The translations under genes and the position numbers were made by a program. A DNA stretch of 64,000 nt, taken from Gaoshiqia sp050178015 (GTDB taxonomy: Bacteria; Bacteroidota; Bacteroidia; Bacteroidales; Prolixibacteraceae). The first letter of the stretch is position 1, and every line of letters starts with the position of its first letter. Below are positions 38,425 to 45,193 of this stretch, piece after piece. Under the pieces are notes generated by a model that was not told the DNA's origin, did no database searches, and saw only the letters and a list, made by a program, of their open reading frames with translations. Location of the stretch: positions 48,043 to 112,042 of the forward strand of contig JBFXGM010000015.1 in assembly GCA_050178015.1 (NCBI GenBank). The letters run 5' to 3'.

Positions 38425-39934
38425 GCCATCTATCACCTTAGATAAAAGCAAAATACAGGGTATAAATCTAAACCCTGTATTTGGCGACCTTACCAACCCG
38501 GCTACTATGTTAAGTCACATTGAACAACTGACAGCGGAAACCGAAGCGGTAAAACATGCTGAAATATTGCAAAGGCTTATTGAGCAATTTGAACCGCTGG
38601 ATTTTGAAGCATTGGCGAACCCGAACAATGGCGAAAATTTCAAATTAGGGACAAAGCATTTTTTAGTAATAACCATTGAAAATCTTTTGTCCGTTGCCGC
38701 ACATAACCGCTGGGGACTATGCAAAAACCACGATTTTATTTACCTGTACAATGGTGCCTACTGGGCTGAAATCGAAAAAGAGGTATTTCAAAAGTTTTTA
38801 GGCGAAGCAGCCGAACAAATGGGAGTTGCTAAATTTTCAGCACGACACTACCAGTTTAGGGAGCAGCTTTATAAGCAGTTTTTAGCCACTGCCTACCTGC
38901 CTACGCCTGAGCCTGACTCCGGCAAAGTGTTAATCAATTTGCTCAACGGTACTTTTGAAATAACAGCGAAGGGCGCACAGTTACGACCGTTCACACCTGA
39001 CGACTTTATTACCTATCAGTTGCCATTTGAGTACAACCCGGAAGCAAAAGCCCCGACATTTCAGCAATATCTTAATCGGGTGTTGCCCGACACCGAACGC
39101 CAACGAGTATTGCCCGAGTACCTGGGCTTTGTGTTTATTAAGCATGGGAGTAACACCCTGAAAGAAGAAAAAGCCCTGATTTTATACGGAACCGGGGCAA
39201 ATGGGAAAAGTGTATTTTTTGAAGTGATTAACGCCCTACTGGGTGCGGAAAATGTTAGTAGTTTTTCGCTGCAATCGCTCACTAATGAAAACGGTTACTT
39301 CCGGGCAAAAATGGCTAATAAACTGGTAAACTATGCCAGCGAGATAAACAGCAATTTGGAGGCTTCGATATTTAAACAGCTGGTTTCCGGTGAACCAGTT
39401 GAAGCCCGTTTGCCATACGGCCAGCCCTTCATGTTGAAACAGTATGCAAAATTGATTTTCAACTGTAACGAATTGCCCAAGGATGTTGAACACACAAACG
39501 CCTATTTCAGACGGTTTTTGATTATTCCTTTCGATGTTACCATTCCCGAACATGAACAGGACAAAACCCTTCATACAAAAATTATCGAAAACGAACTTTC
39601 GGGAGTTTTCAACTGGGTACTGGATGGGCTTAATAGGTTACTGGAGCAAAAACGGTTTTCAGATTGTGACGCAGCACAAAAAGCAGTAGAGCAATACAGA
39701 ACGGAAAGCGATAGCGTACAGATGTTTTTAATAGAACATGAGTACAGCATTTCGGCAGTTGGTGAAACGCCACTAAAACAAATGTTTGGAGAATATCGGA
39801 ACTATTGCATTGAAAGCGGATTTAAGGCCTGTTCGTTGAGGACATTTGCCGACAGGCTAAGAAACACAGGCTACCAGCTCAATAAAAAGAACTACGGGCA
39901 ATCTGTTAACGCAGAAAAAAAACTTTGTTTTTAG
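38414..39934 (+). CDS. Phage P4/D5-type primase-helicase
   Basis: Replication protein that unwinds the element's DNA. It has a D5_N-like region (FIYLYNGAYWAEIEKEVF to LLNGTFEI, about 100-185) and a superfamily 3 helicase domain with Walker A GTGANGKS at 259-266 and the following ASEINSN and FNCNELPK motifs. The C-terminal winged-helix-like tail is typical of phage/plasmid primases. At 506 residues it lacks an obvious N-terminal primase catalytic domain, which may be supplied by the TOPRIM-like protein encoded next. The stop codon lies within the left 38-bp inverted repeat. Confidence 0.9.
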   Translation: MNNKPSITLDKSKIQGINLNPVFGDLTNPATMLSHIEQLTAETEAVKHAEILQRLIEQFEPLDFEALANPNNGENFKLGTKHFLVITIENLLSVAAHNRWGLCKNHDFIYLYNGAYWAEIEKEVFQKFLGEAAEQMGVAKFSARHYQFREQLYKQFLATAYLPTPEPDSGKVLINLLNGTFEITAKGAQLRPFTPDDFITYQLPFEYNPEAKAPTFQQYLNRVLPDTERQRVLPEYLGFVFIKHGSNTLKEEKALILYGTGANGKSVFFEVINALLGAENVSSFSLQSLTNENGYFRAKMANKLVNYASEINSNLEASIFKQLVSGEPVEARLPYGQPFMLKQYAKLIFNCNELPKDVEHTNAYFRRFLIIPFDVTIPEHEQDKTLHTKIIENELSGVFNWVLDGLNRLLEQKRFSDCDAAQKAVEQYRTESDSVQMFLIEHEYSISAVGETPLKQMFGEYRNYCIESGFKACSLRTFADRLRNTGYQLNKKNYGQSVNAEKKLCF

Positions 39935-39962
39935 GCCGTCACTTTCGTCACTTCCGTCACTT
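39925..39962. repeat. 38-bp long-range inverted repeat, left arm
   Basis: Perfect reverse complement of 41045-41082. Its core is three tandem 9-mers CGTCACTTT / CGTCACTTC / CGTCACTTA. It covers the primase-helicase stop codon and ends at the base before the next ATG, filling the whole intergenic gap. Confidence 0.85.
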
Positions 39963-41375
39963 ATGAACGAATTTAGATACATATTAGACAAGACCAGCCG
40001 GAAGCACATTTGCCCCGGCTGCAATAAAAAGACGTTTGTACGTTACATTGATACTCAAACAGGCGACTATTTACCCGAACAGTACGGACGTTGCGACCGT
40101 GAAAGTAAATGTTCGTACCACCTCAACCCCTATTTGGACGGGTACGCAAAAGCAATTTGGGGACAGGAACAGGGCAACCGTTCGGAATTACCGAACAACT
40201 GGAAGCCACAGCGAAAAAAGGCAATACCAAAGCCTACACATGAACCCGTATTTTTTGACTTTGATATATTCAAACAAACGTTGCATCCCGACCGGTACGA
40301 GCAAAATACATTCATTCAAAACCTACTTTGCCGGGTACCTTTCCCCTTTGATGTGGATGAGCTTACAAAAGTTATCGGGCTTTACCGATTGGGCACCATT
40401 GCCAACGGATACCGGGCAGGAGCTGTTACCTTTCCATTTATCGACAAAGCCAGGAACGTGCGAGCTATTCAGGTGAAGCAATTTGACGAAAACAACCACA
40501 CCACAGGCACCGATTTTTTACATGCCATTATTGAAAAACACCATATCAGCACCGGCCAGCCTTTGCCGGGATGGTTAACTGCCTATACGAAGCAGGAAAA
40601 GCGGGTTTCCTGCCTGTTTGGCGAACATCTTTTAAGCGGGCACCCGCTTAATCCGGTTGCATTGGTTGAGGCACCAAAGACGGCTATTTATGGTACTTTG
40701 TACTTCGGTTTGCCTGACACCTCAAAAAATCTTATTTGGTTGGCAGTTTACAACAAAAGCAGCTTTTCAATCGACAAGCTGACAGCATTAACGGGCAGGG
40801 ATGTTTTTGTTTTTCCTGATCTTTCCAGCGATGGCGGCACATTCGCAGAATGGAAAACCAAAGCTGAACAATACGAGAAACAGCTACCCGGCACCCGGTT
40901 TGTTTTTTCCGATTTGCTTGAACAATATGCCACGCCTGAGCAAAGGCAGTCCGGGGCTGACATTGCCGACATACTTATAAAGCTGGATTGGCGGCAATTC
41001 AGGAAACCCAATCAGTACCCGGAACAGGTGCAGACCAATTCAAAAAGTGACGGAAGTGACGAAAGTGACGGCCTAAAAACAATAAATTTTTTTTCACCCG
41101 AACCGTTGCCAAAGGCTGAGCCGTCAAAATACTGGAATCAAAAAGCAAAATGGCAGGATTGGAGCCGGGAGGTTGCCGACCTTGAACGCTATTTTTCGGA
41201 AACGACATTGCCAGCCGCCCCGGTAAGGCTGAACCAATGCAGCACAATAGTAGATACCAGATTGTTTATTGAAAGCCACCTTGCCACCGTAAAAGGTCAA
41301 AACGGAAACGAAGCCTATTTGCCATACCTTGACAGACTGAGGGAGTTCAAACAGGCATTAAAACCAATTCATTGA
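39963..41375 (+). CDS. Zinc-finger/TOPRIM-like replication protein (DUF6371-type)
   Basis: Primase-like protein of the element. N-terminal zinc ribbon (CPGCNKKTF at about 18-26, then CDRESKCSYH at about 46-55), a middle region resembling TOPRIM-like modules (LVEAPKTAIYGTLYFG; VFVFPDLSSDGGTFAEWK), then a low-complexity linker KSDGSDESDG at about 362-371 and a C-terminal segment. The linker is encoded by the right arm of the 38-bp inverted repeat, so the DNA site lies in a part of the protein that can tolerate it. Likely partner of the preceding helicase; the domain name is less certain than the role. Confidence 0.75.
   Translation: MNEFRYILDKTSRKHICPGCNKKTFVRYIDTQTGDYLPEQYGRCDRESKCSYHLNPYLDGYAKAIWGQEQGNRSELPNNWKPQRKKAIPKPTHEPVFFDFDIFKQTLHPDRYEQNTFIQNLLCRVPFPFDVDELTKVIGLYRLGTIANGYRAGAVTFPFIDKARNVRAIQVKQFDENNHTTGTDFLHAIIEKHHISTGQPLPGWLTAYTKQEKRVSCLFGEHLLSGHPLNPVALVEAPKTAIYGTLYFGLPDTSKNLIWLAVYNKSSFSIDKLTALTGRDVFVFPDLSSDGGTFAEWKTKAEQYEKQLPGTRFVFSDLLEQYATPEQRQSGADIADILIKLDWRQFRKPNQYPEQVQTNSKSDGSDESDGLKTINFFSPEPLPKAEPSKYWNQKAKWQDWSREVADLERYFSETTLPAAPVRLNQCSTIVDTRLFIESHLATVKGQNGNEAYLPYLDRLREFKQALKPIH
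41045..41082. repeat. 38-bp long-range inverted repeat, right arm (inside a gene)
   Basis: Perfect reverse complement of 39925-39962, 1,082 bp of spacer between the arms. The tandem 9-mers appear here as AGTGACGGA / AGTGACGAA / AGTGACGGC and encode Ser-Asp-Gly/Glu triplets. Confidence 0.85.
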
Positions 41376-41438
41376 CCGAAAAGCAGATAAGTATTAACTT
41401 TAAATAATAATTGATAATAACAAGTAAATAACAATACT

Positions 41439-41753
41439 ATGGCATTTAAAAAAGGACAATCAGGAAACCCCGGAGGCAGGCCACCGGGCACCAAAGACAA
41501 AGCAACGAAGGAAATCCGGGAAAAGATTAGCGACATATTGGAAGATCATTTTACCCCGGATAAAATAAGTGAAGATTTGGAGGCAATGGAACCAAAAGAC
41601 AGGTTGACATTCTTAACCAAGCTGTTAGAATATGCTGTTCCAAAGTTGAAACAAACCGACATAGCAGCGGAGGTAATTAACCGCACGCCTGACCCCCCGG
41701 TTATTATTTTCAAAGATTTTAGCCAGGAGAATCAAAAGCACGAAGCAATCTAA
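41439..41753 (+). CDS. DUF5681-type small protein
   Basis: The 104 residues begin with FKKGQSGNPGGRPPGTKDKA, the hallmark of DUF5681 proteins found in phages and islands, sometimes close to terminase small-subunit-like proteins. A helical segment follows (LEAMEPKDRLTFLTKLLEYAVPKLKQ in part). Function is not established. It has its own terminator just downstream. Confidence 0.75.
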   Translation: MAFKKGQSGNPGGRPPGTKDKATKEIREKISDILEDHFTPDKISEDLEAMEPKDRLTFLTKLLEYAVPKLKQTDIAAEVINRTPDPPVIIFKDFSQENQKHEAI

Positions 41754-41754
41754 T

Positions 41755-41795
41755 AAATCAGGCGGCCATTTTTGAGCCGCTTTTTTTTGCATTTT
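41755..41795 (+). terminator. Rho-independent terminator, copy 1 of a repeated pair
   Basis: GGCGGC-catttttga-GCCGC followed by eight T. About 40 bp (AATCAGGCGGCCA...GAGCCGC...TTTTTTTT.GCATTTT) recur at 42418-42459, so the lipoprotein gene lies between two near-copies. Confidence 0.85.
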
Positions 41796-41836
41796 ACTAT
41801 TTATTGCTTTCTTTTGAATAACCAAAAAACAAAATT

Positions 41837-42400
41837 ATGGAAATTAAATTCGGCAATTACGTACTTATAGCATTTGCCATGCTGGTATTTTCGTGTACTC
41901 CTAACAAAGTTGAAACACTTATTTCCGACTACGAACAAACCATTGAAAACACAAAAACGGATTTGAGTTTGAAAATCGAGAAACTTAAACAAAACGGGAT
42001 TATAAGTGCATCAGATAGTATAAACTTTTACCAAAACCAGCTCGATAGTTTGAAAAGGCAAACATATTCAGATAAGTCAAAGAGTGACACATTAAGTAAC
42101 AAATATTTGGTTCAAATACTTAATGAAGCCTACATAAGAACCTCCACCTCTTATGTGAATTATGGAGGTCAAATATTGAAAGAAGCATCAAAAAGAGATG
42201 AAGAAATGTTTATGTTGGCTGAAAGATACGATAAAGCTCTTAATGAAATGCTAAAGAAACCATCAAATGAGATTCTTGCAAAAAAATATAACTGTACCTA
42301 CACTATAAAAAATCCGATACTGAACAATGCTAAACAGACAATTATCAAAAATTATCTGATTGCACCCGATGAAAGCAAAATTCTAAAAGTGTTGGAGTAA
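41837..42400 (+). CDS. Putative lipoprotein carried by the element
   Basis: Unknown family, 187 residues. A short lipoprotein signal ends FAMLVFSCTPN, followed by a helical, coiled-coil-prone region (about 25-75: ENTKTDLSLKIEKLKQNG in part) and a C-terminal part with KKYNCTYTIKNPILNNAKQT. It stands alone between two near-identical terminators, like a cargo gene with its own transcription. A surface or superinfection-related role would be a guess. Confidence 0.65.
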   Translation: MEIKFGNYVLIAFAMLVFSCTPNKVETLISDYEQTIENTKTDLSLKIEKLKQNGIISASDSINFYQNQLDSLKRQTYSDKSKSDTLSNKYLVQILNEAYIRTSTSYVNYGGQILKEASKRDEEMFMLAERYDKALNEMLKKPSNEILAKKYNCTYTIKNPILNNAKQTIIKNYLIAPDESKILKVLE

Positions 42401-42417
42401 GTGAATACAACATACAC

Positions 42418-42459
42418 AAAATCAGGCGGCCAGTTGAGCCGCCTTTTTTTTGGCATTTT
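42418..42459 (+). terminator. Rho-independent terminator, copy 2 of a repeated pair
   Basis: GGCGGC-cagttga-GCCGCC followed by eight T, and then TGGCATTTTT as in copy 1. It ends 25 nt before the left end of the insertion sequence. Confidence 0.85.
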
Positions 42460-42548
42460 TCGAACGATAGGAAACGCCGTTTTTGGGATCACTATAAATA
42501 CTTGTGGGGAATAAATTAAATTGAGAGTTTTGTGTTTGACTTTTACGA

Positions 42549-42935
42549 ATGAGAATGACGACACAAAACGATCAATACAGTTCACTAATTCGCCTGATTT
42601 TACCGGAAGAACTATTTGAGTTTTTCCTTATGGTTGACCATGAAGTTACAAACAAACAGGTGCATGTATATTTGGAAGAAAAAGATTTGAAGCCGGAAGG
42701 TTATGAATCCGAAAAGCTAACCTCCAAGGGTTTTCATTCTCCTATTACGATTCAGGACTTTCCGCTTCGCGATAAGCCCTTGTTTCTGCATATCAGGCGT
42801 AGGCGTTGGCTGATTGAATCATCCGGGCAAGTTGTTAGTCGCGACTGGAACAGTGTTGCCCAGGGAACTCGCATGACCACCGGTTTTGCGACTTTTTTAA
42901 AAGGATTACTTGGATTCATACCCGATCAGCAGTAA
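42549..42935 (+). CDS. ISAon1-type transposase, N-terminal region (ORF A)
   Basis: The 128 residues are the separate N-terminal part seen in ISAon1-type elements (LPEELFEFFLMVDHEVTNKQ; RDKPLFLHIRRRRWLI), probably end-binding. It ends FKGLLGFIPDQQ and overlaps the next frame by about 26-35 nt. The family name is from memory of similar two-frame elements. Confidence 0.75.
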   Translation: MRMTTQNDQYSSLIRLILPEELFEFFLMVDHEVTNKQVHVYLEEKDLKPEGYESEKLTSKGFHSPITIQDFPLRDKPLFLHIRRRRWLIESSGQVVSRDWNSVAQGTRMTTGFATFLKGLLGFIPDQQ

Positions 42936-43893
42936 TTCACTGGAAAAATTTTATGCCATTAACGGGAACCAGTTCTCAACCCAGTACAAGGAACACCTGA
43001 GTGACTTTCACCAGTGGGATCAAAAAGATCATGCCACGGATTGGCTTCTTTTTCCCGAGAATATAGGTCGGCATCTGAGTATCGACGAGACAGCACTTTC
43101 GCAGGGCGAACTATACACCATTATTACCAACAAGTTAGCCAAAGGGCGTAAAGGCGCCTTGGTGGCCATCGTTAAGGGAACAAAAGCAGAAGAGGTTATC
43201 CGGGTTTTAATGAAAGTACCCTGTCGACTACGACGAAAAGTTGAAGAAATTACCTTGGATATGGCTGCGAGTATGAACCAGATTGTCAGCAAATGCTTTA
43301 CGCGAGCAGTAAAGGTTATCGACCGTTTTCATGTCCAGAAGCTTGCTTACGATGCCCTGCAGGAAATGCGTATCAAACACCGCTGGGATGCCATCAATGA
43401 AGAAACCAATGCCTTGGATAATGCTCGTTGGGAAAAGAAAGAATACCACCCGTTTCGCTTTTCTAATGGCGATACTAAAAAACAACTCCTTGCACGAAGT
43501 CGCTATCTCTTATTTAAGTCAGCGGAAAAGTGGACCACCTCGCAAAAACAAAGGGCTACAATTCTGTTTGCTCAATATCCGGACATTAAAGAAGCTTATA
43601 ATCTAACACATAAACTAAGACTAATTTTCTCGAAAACAACAGAAAAGGGTGTAGCGCTAACCAAACTGGCACACTGGTATGACCAGGTAACAGACTCAGG
43701 ATTCAAGTCCTTCAACACCATCTCAGCAACAATCTACACGCATTACACGGAAATTCTGAACTTCTTCGACAACCGGAGCACCAATGCCTCCGCAGAATCT
43801 TTCAACGCTAAACTCAAAGCTTTTAGGGCTAGCCTTAGAGGAGTAAATGACTCAGCATTCTTCCTGTATCGCGTAACTAAAATCTATGCATGA
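42910..43893 (+). CDS. ISAon1/ISL3-like DDE transposase (ORF B)
   Basis: Catalytic subunit of the IS. DDE residues are visible in HLSIDETALS, KVIDRFHVQK and STNASAESFNAKLKAF, the ISL3-type arrangement. Its frame opens after a TAA at 42898 and lies +1 relative to ORF A; the first likely start is TTG at 42910. It is therefore made either by restart inside the end of ORF A or by a +1/-2 frameshift in 42901-42935. It appears intact. Confidence 0.85.
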   Translation: MDSYPISSNSLEKFYAINGNQFSTQYKEHLSDFHQWDQKDHATDWLLFPENIGRHLSIDETALSQGELYTIITNKLAKGRKGALVAIVKGTKAEEVIRVLMKVPCRLRRKVEEITLDMAASMNQIVSKCFTRAVKVIDRFHVQKLAYDALQEMRIKHRWDAINEETNALDNARWEKKEYHPFRFSNGDTKKQLLARSRYLLFKSAEKWTTSQKQRATILFAQYPDIKEAYNLTHKLRLIFSKTTEKGVALTKLAHWYDQVTDSGFKSFNTISATIYTHYTEILNFFDNRSTNASAESFNAKLKAFRASLRGVNDSAFFLYRVTKIYA

Positions 43894-43980
43894 AAATTTC
43901 AATCCCACAACTTTTCGGATTGATCCCGTTTTTGCGACAATAAAAAGAGGGGAAATATTGAGCTGGATTTAAATACAAAC

Positions 43981-44020
43981 TGTATGTTGAGGTCTTTTTT
44001 GTATGTAAAAGTGTATGTAA
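43981..44020. repeat. Integrase arm-type repeats at the right end
   Basis: TGTATGTTGA (43981), GTATGTAAAA (44001-44010) and AAAAGTGTATGTAA (44007-44020) repeat the half-site of the inverted repeat beside the integrase gene. They lie 34-73 bp inside attR, the expected place for arm-type sites. The stretch 43934-44053 otherwise holds nothing that I can identify. Confidence 0.65.
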
Positions 44021-44053
44021 TTGCTTGTAATGACCTGAAAATCAATGAAAAAA

Positions 44054-44068
44054 GTAGTCCCACCGGGA
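44054..44068. other. attR: right 15-bp direct repeat, within the tRNA-Arg 3' end
   Basis: GTAGTCCCACCGGGA, identical to 35290-35304. It covers the discriminator base, acceptor 3' strand and part of the T arm of the tRNA-Arg gene, so integration leaves the tRNA gene whole. Confidence 0.88.
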
Positions 44069-44126
44069 ATCGAACCCGGATTTACAGTTTAGGAAACTGT
44101 CGTTCTATCCGTTGAACTATGGAACC
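44055..44126 (-). tRNA. tRNA-Arg (anticodon CCT)
   Basis: The minus strand folds into a full cloverleaf: acceptor GGTTCCA with TGGGACT (two G:U pairs), discriminator A, D stem GTTC/GAAC, anticodon stem ACAGT/ACTGT with loop TTCCTAA (anticodon CCT, reading AGG), four-base variable loop, and T arm CCGGG-TTCGATT-CCCGG. It is 72 nt without an encoded CCA. Integration target of the adjacent element. Confidence 0.95.
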
Positions 44127-44353
44127 ATAATTACTGTTAATTTTCCTTGCAATAGTCGGTTTCTAAAAGCCCTGCAAAAATAGGAAAAAGCTGGTTTATT
44201 CAAAATAAAGGATGATTTTTAAAAGTGGCCAATTTTTTCAGCATTATAGAGTGGCGGCTATTTTAAGAAGGGATTGTAAAAAACAAGCTGTTAACAGAAA
44301 TTTTACAAGTAAATTTTAATTAATGGTTTGAAAACCAACTTTGTATTTCTTTT

Positions 44354-44403
44354 GCCGTTCTAACATGCTTAGAAACATTTTAAATTACCTATTTTAGAAC
44401 GGC
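44354..44403. promoter_or_regulatory. 10-bp inverted repeat upstream of the sdh promoter
   Basis: GCCGTTCTAA (44354-44363) and TTAGAACGGC (44394-44403) are perfect reverse complements 30 nt apart, with a further CTTAGAAAC-like half-site between. They end 10 nt before the -33 element of the sdhC promoter, where a regulator could act. The 365-nt gap 44127-44491 holds only this repeat and the promoter. Confidence 0.6.
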
Positions 44404-44412
44404 TTTTATTGG

Positions 44413-44439
44413 TTGAAAAGTCGCTTAGACCTACTTTTG
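44413..44439 (+). promoter_or_regulatory. Promoter of the sdhCAB operon
   Basis: -33 element TTG (44413-44415) and -7 box TACTTTTG (44432-44439, TAnnTTTG) separated by 16 nt. Transcription would start near 44445, leaving a leader of about 47 nt before the sdhC ATG at 44492. Confidence 0.65.
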
Positions 44440-44491
44440 TTGGGCTTTTAGCAATCAAAGTTTTAATGTACTAATATAAATCAGTTATCCT

Positions 44492-45175
44492 ATGAGCAAT
44501 TTTCTGACTGCCTCTATCGGAAGGAAGTTTATTATGAGCATTTCAGGCTTGTTTCTGATGATGTTCATTTGCGTGCACTTGGGAATCAACTTATTGTTGA
44601 TTTTTGATGACAGTGGCGATCTGTTTAACCAGGGTGCACATTTTATGGCAACCAACCCCTTGATCAAAGTCATGGAACCTTTACTTGGCCTTGGATTTAT
44701 TATCCATATTATCTGGTCATTTCTTCTTAGTTATCAGAACTATAAAGCCCGACCAGTAGGTTATGCCCAGTCCAATGCTTCGTATTCAAGTACCTGGGCT
44801 TCGCGTAATATGTTGATTTTGGGAGCGTTGGTGTTGGTATTTCTGGTACTTCATATCATGAACTTCTTCTGGAAAATCAAGGTCTCCGGCGATCCGTTGC
44901 TGGAACATGTGCTGGTGAATGGCGAGCACATGGAAAATACCTATGCCCTTGTGTCCGATTTGTTTATTAACAGTGTTGTTTACGGCATTATTTACATTCT
45001 TGGTGGAATCTTATTGGGCCTTCACCTTGGACATGGTTTCTGGTCATCGTTCCAAACCCTGGGATTGGCCAACAAGGTATGGCTGGTACGCCTGCAGTTT
45101 GTCGGTAAAATCTTTGCCGTGCTGGTAGCCCTTGGCTTCTCCATCATTCCGTTGTATTTCCTGATTAAATTTTAA
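44492..45175 (+). CDS. sdhC: Succinate dehydrogenase/fumarate reductase cytochrome b subunit
   Basis: Membrane anchor that carries heme b and exchanges electrons with menaquinone. The 227 residues have five hydrophobic helices and histidines suited to heme binding (FICVHLGINLL, FIIHIIWSF, FLVLHIMNFF, LLGLHLGHGFW). It resembles the single-subunit anchor of Bacteroidetes and Wolinella-type enzymes. First of three genes; 18 nt before sdhA. The direction (succinate oxidation or fumarate reduction) cannot be told from sequence. Confidence 0.95.
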   Translation: MSNFLTASIGRKFIMSISGLFLMMFICVHLGINLLLIFDDSGDLFNQGAHFMATNPLIKVMEPLLGLGFIIHIIWSFLLSYQNYKARPVGYAQSNASYSSTWASRNMLILGALVLVFLVLHIMNFFWKIKVSGDPLLEHVLVNGEHMENTYALVSDLFINSVVYGIIYILGGILLGLHLGHGFWSSFQTLGLANKVWLVRLQFVGKIFAVLVALGFSIIPLYFLIKF

Positions 45176-45193
45176 TCGAAAAGAAATTGAATT

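Larger units (their letters stand above)
42485..43927 (+). mobile_element. ISAon1/ISL3-like insertion sequence, 1,443 bp
   Basis: Two transposase reading frames flanked by imperfect 24-bp terminal inverted repeats: GGGATCA-N10-TTGTGGG at 42485-42508 and its reverse complement at 43904-43927. The same six bases GTTTTT flank both ends (42479-42484 and 43928-43933), a possible target duplication; ISL3 members usually make 8 bp, so the exact ends are uncertain. It sits near the right edge of the integrated element. Confidence 0.8.
35290..44068. mobile_element. Integrative element inserted at tRNA-Arg(CCT), about 8.8 kb
   Basis: Bounded by 15-bp direct repeats GTAGTCCCACCGGGA (35290-35304 and 44054-44068); the right copy is the 3' end of a tRNA-Arg gene. 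The integrase gene is at the left edge. Contents: int, unknown gene, HTH/excisionase-like gene, clamp-motif protein, primase-helicase, zinc-finger/TOPRIM-like gene, DUF5681-type gene, lipoprotein gene and an IS. No relaxase, conjugation or capsid genes are present. This gene set resembles phage satellites or small mobilisable islands that rely on a helper (inference). Confidence 0.88.

Noticed and set aside
39925..41082. Invertible phase-variation segment between the 38-bp arms
   Set aside because: Inversion would break the TOPRIM-like gene and leave no useful reading frame, and the segment has no promoter layout to switch. Iteron or loading sites fit better, so I do not call it invertible.
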